Origin: Streptomyces sp. NBC_01717
GTDB taxonomy: Bacteria > Actinomycetota > Actinomycetes > Streptomycetales > Streptomycetaceae
Assembly (NCBI RefSeq): GCF_036248255.1
Contig: NZ_CP109178.1
Coordinates: 1,550,001-1,614,000, forward strand
Direction of reading: 5' to 3'
Length of the DNA: 64,000 bases
The notes under the pieces were generated by a model that worked only from the letters and a program-made list of their open reading frames with translations, did no database searches and was not told the DNA's origin. Below are positions 60,906-64,000 of the stretch, in pieces. Made by a program: the position numbers and the translations under genes. How positions within the stretch are numbered: position 1 is the stretch's first letter; the number at the start of each line of letters is the position of its first letter.

Positions 60906-62290
60906 GCCGCCTCCTGCAGCGGAAGTTCATGGGTGCGGCCGAGCGTACGGAGCGCGGCGTCCGCGGCGCTGCACCCGCTGCGCACCGCGCCCTCCATCGT
61001 CGCGGGCCAGCCGGTGGCGGTCCATGCTCCGGCCAGATAGAGGCCGGGGGCACGGGTGCGGGTCCCGGGGCGCAGTCGGCCGACACCGGGAGCGGGGGCG
61101 AAGGTCGCTGTGCGTTCCCGGGTGACGAAGAAGTCCCTGATGCCGGCTCCGCGGGCGGCCGGCAGGAGCCGTTCCAGCTCGGGCAGGTAGCGACTGCGCA
61201 GCTCGGCGACGGGCAGGTCGATCTCGTCGTCGGCCGCGGACTGGGAGAGCGCGAGGTACTGTCCGGGGCCGGTCAGCCCCGAGGCGTCCGTACGGTCGAA
61301 GACCCACTGGACCGGGGAGCCGAGCGCGGCGAAGAACGGGCGGCGCAGCACCTTGCGGTCGTAGACGACGTGCACGTTGAGAATCGGTGAGGTGCCGATG
61401 GAGAGCAGCCTGCCCGGCTCGTCGAGTGCGCCTTCGGGCAGCAGGTCGTGCGTCTCGCGCTGCGGGACGGCGAGGACGACGGTGTCCGCCTCGATCCGTT
61501 CGGCGCCCGTGTCGACGATCCAGCGCCCGTCGGCGGAGCGGGTGACGGTGTCGGCCTTGGTGCGCAGTTCGGTCCGTACGCCGACGGAGTCGAGCGCCTT
61601 GCGGGTCAGCGTGTCGTGCACCTCGCCGAGCGGCACGCTCGCCCAGCCGATGTCGGCGGCGCCGGGCTCGGAAAGAAGTCCGGTCTTGAAAACCTTCGCG
61701 GCGAGGGCCAACGAGGAGTTCGGGGCGGTGGCGTTGAGTGTGGCGACGCCGACGAGGTCCCAGAGTGCCTCGATGGTGCGCGGGGACTGCCCGTGGCGGG
61801 TCAGCCAGCTTCCGAAGTCGATGGCGTCGAGCGCCGGGTCGTCCGGGTCGAGCCGGCCGAGCGCCAGTGCGGCGCGCCCGACACCTGCCCGCTCGGCGAG
61901 CGAGAGATGCGGGTAGCCCGCCAGCCCGGCGGCAAGGTGGAACGGCACCGGCAGGGCGTTGCGGCGCAGCCGTCCGAGCCGGGGCCCCGAGGGACGTCCG
62001 ACATCGAGAACAGGCACGTCCAAACGGTTTTGCAGGGGTGCCAGGCGTGCGCCGCCGACCCGGTCGAGGAACCAGCGGTAGGCGGTGCAGCAGCGAAGGT
62101 AGACATGCTGACCGTTGTCCACCGTCAGTTCGCCGCGCTTGAAGGAGAAGGCGAGTCCGCCGAGCCTCGGCCGTCCTTCGAGCAGGGTCACGTCAAGCCC
62201 GGCGTCGGCGAGACGGAGGGCCGCGGTGATGCCGGCCAGTCCGCCGCCGATCACGACCGCGCGGGAGGAACGCAGGGCCTCGTCGGTCAC
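60902..62290 (-). CDS. hpnE: hydroxysqualene dehydroxylase HpnE
   Basis: The 462-residue FAD enzyme of the amine oxidase/phytoene desaturase superfamily has the N-terminal dinucleotide motif VVIGGGLAGITAALRL, LEGRPRLGGLAFSF, and the C-terminal GLYLAGAWTATGWPATMEGAVRSG. It reduces hydroxysqualene to squalene in the HpnCDE route. GTG at 62290 follows AAAGGGGGA by 3 bp. A 172-bp gap with an 8-bp inverted repeat separates it from hpnD, unlike the other tight junctions. Confidence 0.92.
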   Translation of the reverse strand: MTDEALRSSRAVVIGGGLAGITAALRLADAGLDVTLLEGRPRLGGLAFSFKRGELTVDNGQHVYLRCCTAYRWFLDRVGGARLAPLQNRLDVPVLDVGRPSGPRLGRLRRNALPVPFHLAAGLAGYPHLSLAERAGVGRAALALGRLDPDDPALDAIDFGSWLTRHGQSPRTIEALWDLVGVATLNATAPNSSLALAAKVFKTGLLSEPGAADIGWASVPLGEVHDTLTRKALDSVGVRTELRTKADTVTRSADGRWIVDTGAERIEADTVVLAVPQRETHDLLPEGALDEPGRLLSIGTSPILNVHVVYDRKVLRRPFFAALGSPVQWVFDRTDASGLTGPGQYLALSQSAADDEIDLPVAELRSRYLPELERLLPAARGAGIRDFFVTRERTATFAPAPGVGRLRPGTRTRAPGLYLAGAWTATGWPATMEGAVRSGCSAADAALRTLGRTHELPLQEAA

Positions 62291-62428
62291 GCGTCCCCCT
62301 TTCGCCGGGTCGCTCCGGTCGGCCCGGCCGGTCCGGCCAGGCTCGTCTTTTCGGTCAGGCACGCTGTTTCAGTCAGGGACGCGTCGGACCACCGCAGGGT
62401 TGCCCAAAGTCTGGACCGAGCGTCCGTG

Positions 62429-62456
62429 ATGCAGATGGTGCGCGAGATATCTGCAT
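62429..62456. promoter_or_regulatory. inverted repeat upstream of hpnE
   Basis: ATGCAGAT (62429-62436) and ATCTGCAT (62449-62456) are perfect 8-bp arms with a 12-bp spacer in the only sizeable gap of the hpnCDE run, 140 bp before the hpnE start. It may mark a separate promoter or regulator site for hpnE and the following genes. Confidence 0.55.
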
Positions 62457-62462
62457 TACGCA

Positions 62463-63416
62463 TCAGACACGCCCCCGGGCCGTCCGGCGCGAAATGTACC
62501 GCGCGTCCAGACCCGACAGGCCGCGCACCGCGACGTACGCCTTCTCGTGGCCCGGCAGCGACACCCGGCCGCGCAGCACCGCCTCGGGGTCGCGCTCGAT
62601 CCGGTCGAGCAGGCGGCGGTAGATACCGGCCATGGCGGCCACACAGGCGCCGCTGCGACGGTCCAGCATCGGCAGCAGCCGGTAGCCCTCGGCGAAGAGG
62701 GTGCGGGCGCGCCGCACCTCGAAGTGGACCAGGCCCGCGAAGTCGGAGCCGGGCGGCGGGGTGGCCCGGTGGAAGCCGGCGGAACAGCCGAACTTGGCGA
62801 GGTCGTCGGCGGGCAGATACGTACGCCCGTTGCCCGCGTCCTCGCGGACGTCGCGCAGGATGTTGGTCAACTGCAGGGCGAGGCCGAGCGTGTCGGCGTA
62901 CTCCGCGGCGCGGTCGGCGCCGGGTGCGCCCGGTTCCGTACCGAAAACGCCCAGGCTGAGCCGGCCGATGGCCCCTGCGACACACCGGCAGTAGACCTTG
63001 AGGTCGTCCCACGTCTCGTACGTCGTGCCGCGCACGTCCATGAGCACGCCGTCGATCAGTTCGTCGAGCCCGCCGAGCGGCAGCGGGAACCGGCGCGCGG
63101 CATCGGCGAGCGCGACGGCCACCGGGTCGGTGTCGTCCTCGTCGATCGCGCCGTCCCGGATCCGGTCCAGCAGCGTGCGGGTGCTCTCCAGCCGGAGCCG
63201 CTTGGTCTCCGGCTCCAGCTCGCCGTCGCCGATGTCGTCGACCCGGCGGGAGAAGGCGTACAACGCCGACATGGCCTGCCGCTTCTCGGCAGGCAGCAGC
63301 CTGATTCCGTACGCGAAGTTACGCGCCTGCTGTCCGGTGACGGCCTCGCAGTAACTGTATGCGGCCTGTACCGGCGCCGACATGTACGTCGTCTGTCCCT
63401 CCACGGTCCGGCTCAC
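62463..63416 (-). CDS. hpnD: presqualene diphosphate synthase HpnD
   Basis: The 317-residue squalene/phytoene synthase-family enzyme has the first aspartate motif DDIGD at residues 60-64 (SRRVDDIGDGE), the second in NILRDVREDAGNGRTYLP, and the conserved YCRCVAGAIG. It condenses two farnesyl diphosphates to presqualene diphosphate. GTG at 63416 overlaps the hpnC stop (GTGA); an ATG eleven codons later has a poorly spaced ribosome site. Confidence 0.93.
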   Translation of the reverse strand: MSRTVEGQTTYMSAPVQAAYSYCEAVTGQQARNFAYGIRLLPAEKRQAMSALYAFSRRVDDIGDGELEPETKRLRLESTRTLLDRIRDGAIDEDDTDPVAVALADAARRFPLPLGGLDELIDGVLMDVRGTTYETWDDLKVYCRCVAGAIGRLSLGVFGTEPGAPGADRAAEYADTLGLALQLTNILRDVREDAGNGRTYLPADDLAKFGCSAGFHRATPPPGSDFAGLVHFEVRRARTLFAEGYRLLPMLDRRSGACVAAMAGIYRRLLDRIERDPEAVLRGRVSLPGHEKAYVAVRGLSGLDARYISRRTARGRV

Positions 63417-64000
63417 CCCTCTCTACGCGCTCTTCGCAAGACAACTCCCACCTCGCGCAGCAAGCTGGGCTTGGTGGGCTTGGGCGGTCCGGGCAGTACG
63501 TCGAACCCGGCGGCCGCGATCGCGGTGAGGGCGGCGCGCCCCCCTCCCACGAATCCGGCGAGAAGCAGCTTGAGCCTGCCGTGGACGCTACCCACCAAGA
63601 GGGTGCCTTCATTCAGCAGGTTCCGGGCGCGTTCTGCTTCGTATGCAACCAGTGCACGCACCGATGCGCCCCCGGAGGGGGTTGCCAGGTCGCCCTCGGT
63701 GACGTGGAACCTGGCCATGTCGTCGGCCGGCAGATAGATCCGGTCGCGGCCGAGGTCCTCGGTGACGTCCTGGAGGTGCTCGACGATCTGCAGGGCGGTG
63801 CAGACGGCGTCGGAACGGCGGATCCGCTCGGGGCTCGCGGTGCCGGTGATCTGGAGGACCAGGCGGCCGACCGGGTTGGCGGAGAGTTCGCAGTAGGCGA
63901 GCAGCTCCTCGTACGTCCCGTACCGCCGGACCTTCTGGTCCTGCCGGTTGGCCTCGATGAGCCCGAGGAACGGCTCGGGCGTGAGGGCGCAGCGCCGCAC
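63413..64000 (-). CDS. hpnC: hydroxysqualene synthase HpnC (5' end outside the window)
   Basis: The C-terminal 195 residues of a squalene/phytoene synthase-family enzyme; the N-terminal part with the first aspartate motif lies beyond base 64000. Visible are PFLGLIEANRQDQ, YCELSANPVGRLVLQI and the second motif HLQDVTEDLGRDRIYLPADD. HpnC turns presqualene diphosphate into hydroxysqualene. Paired with hpnD by a 4-bp overlap. Confidence 0.92.
   Translation of the reverse strand: MRRCALTPEPFLGLIEANRQDQKVRRYGTYEELLAYCELSANPVGRLVLQITGTASPERIRRSDAVCTALQIVEHLQDVTEDLGRDRIYLPADDMARFHVTEGDLATPSGGASVRALVAYEAERARNLLNEGTLLVGSVHGRLKLLLAGFVGGGRAALTAIAAAGFDVLPGPPKPTKPSLLREVGVVLRRARREG

Noticed and set aside
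1..64000. CRISPR arrays, tRNA or rRNA genes, intact prophage or transposon
   Set aside because: No regularly spaced repeats, cloverleaf-type tRNA sequence, rRNA segments, integrase or transposase genes were seen on either strand.

Overview
The window is GC-rich actinobacterial DNA and almost certainly comes from a Streptomyces chromosome. Evidence for this is the strongly G/C-ended codons, frequent GTG starts with AGGAG-type ribosome sites, translationally coupled ATGA/GTGA gene junctions, a complete conservon (cvnA-D), a hopanoid cluster in the Streptomyces gene order, and a c-di-AMP (ydaO-type) leader in front of a cell-wall hydrolase. No rRNA, tRNA, CRISPR array or intact insertion sequence was found.

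Layout. 1-7.1 kb: the tail of a PKD-domain protein, a Tat-exported sugar isomerase-like protein, a divergent epimerase/TetR pair, and a three-gene NMT1/SsuA-type ABC importer divergent from a LacI regulator with a perfect palindromic operator between them. 7.3-10.4 kb: a compact minus-strand locus with a small secreted Lys/Trp-rich peptide, a small membrane protein and a BcrA-like ABC exporter. The peptide gene and the exporter genes are each preceded by a copy of the same ~80-nt foldable leader. This is the most bacteriocin-like unit of the window and one of its two best candidates for something undescribed. 10.6-18.1 kb: a conservon (GAF, GTPase, DUF742, roadblock, sensor ATPase) with an upstream P450 and a fused ferredoxin-ferredoxin reductase.

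18.4-32.6 kb is mixed accessory DNA: a secreted YPV-repeat protein, a large secreted lamin-tail/propeller protein, a PadR + two DUF1048 genes + DrrAB-type exporter module, a HEAT-repeat alkylation-repair protein, an HxlR regulator with a matching operator at a nearby SDR/NTF2 operon, an MBL hydrolase, an F420/FMN split-barrel protein, a Glu/Leu dehydrogenase, and two decayed gene fragments (cupin, carboxymuconolactone decarboxylase-like). 32.8-37.2 kb: a 1242-residue secreted subtilase and a TetR regulator.

37.3-45.1 kb holds the second strong candidate: an STM4011-STM4015 type cluster. It has two tandem leucine-rich-repeat STM4015 paralogues, an ATP-grasp-like STM4014, an alkaline-phosphatase-fold STM4013 and two radical SAM enzymes (STM4012, STM4011), all overlapping or nearly so, with a divergent DUF6745 pair. 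No function is established for this set as far as I know. 45.2-50.6 kb: an SGNH hydrolase, an M23/LysM endopeptidase under the ydaO-type leader, a GH36 alpha-galactosidase and a tyrosine phosphatase.

50.6-64 kb is a hopanoid biosynthesis cluster read leftwards: hpnC (cut by the window end), hpnD, hpnE, a polyprenyl diphosphate synthase, shc, hpnG, hpnH, dedicated copies of ispG and dxs, and hpnO. It ends with an XRE-cupin regulator (with two tandem palindromes in front of it) and a 57-residue DUF6126 membrane protein. dxs and ispG supply isoprenoid precursor, HpnCDE make squalene, Shc cyclises it, and HpnH/HpnG/HpnO build the C35 side chain.
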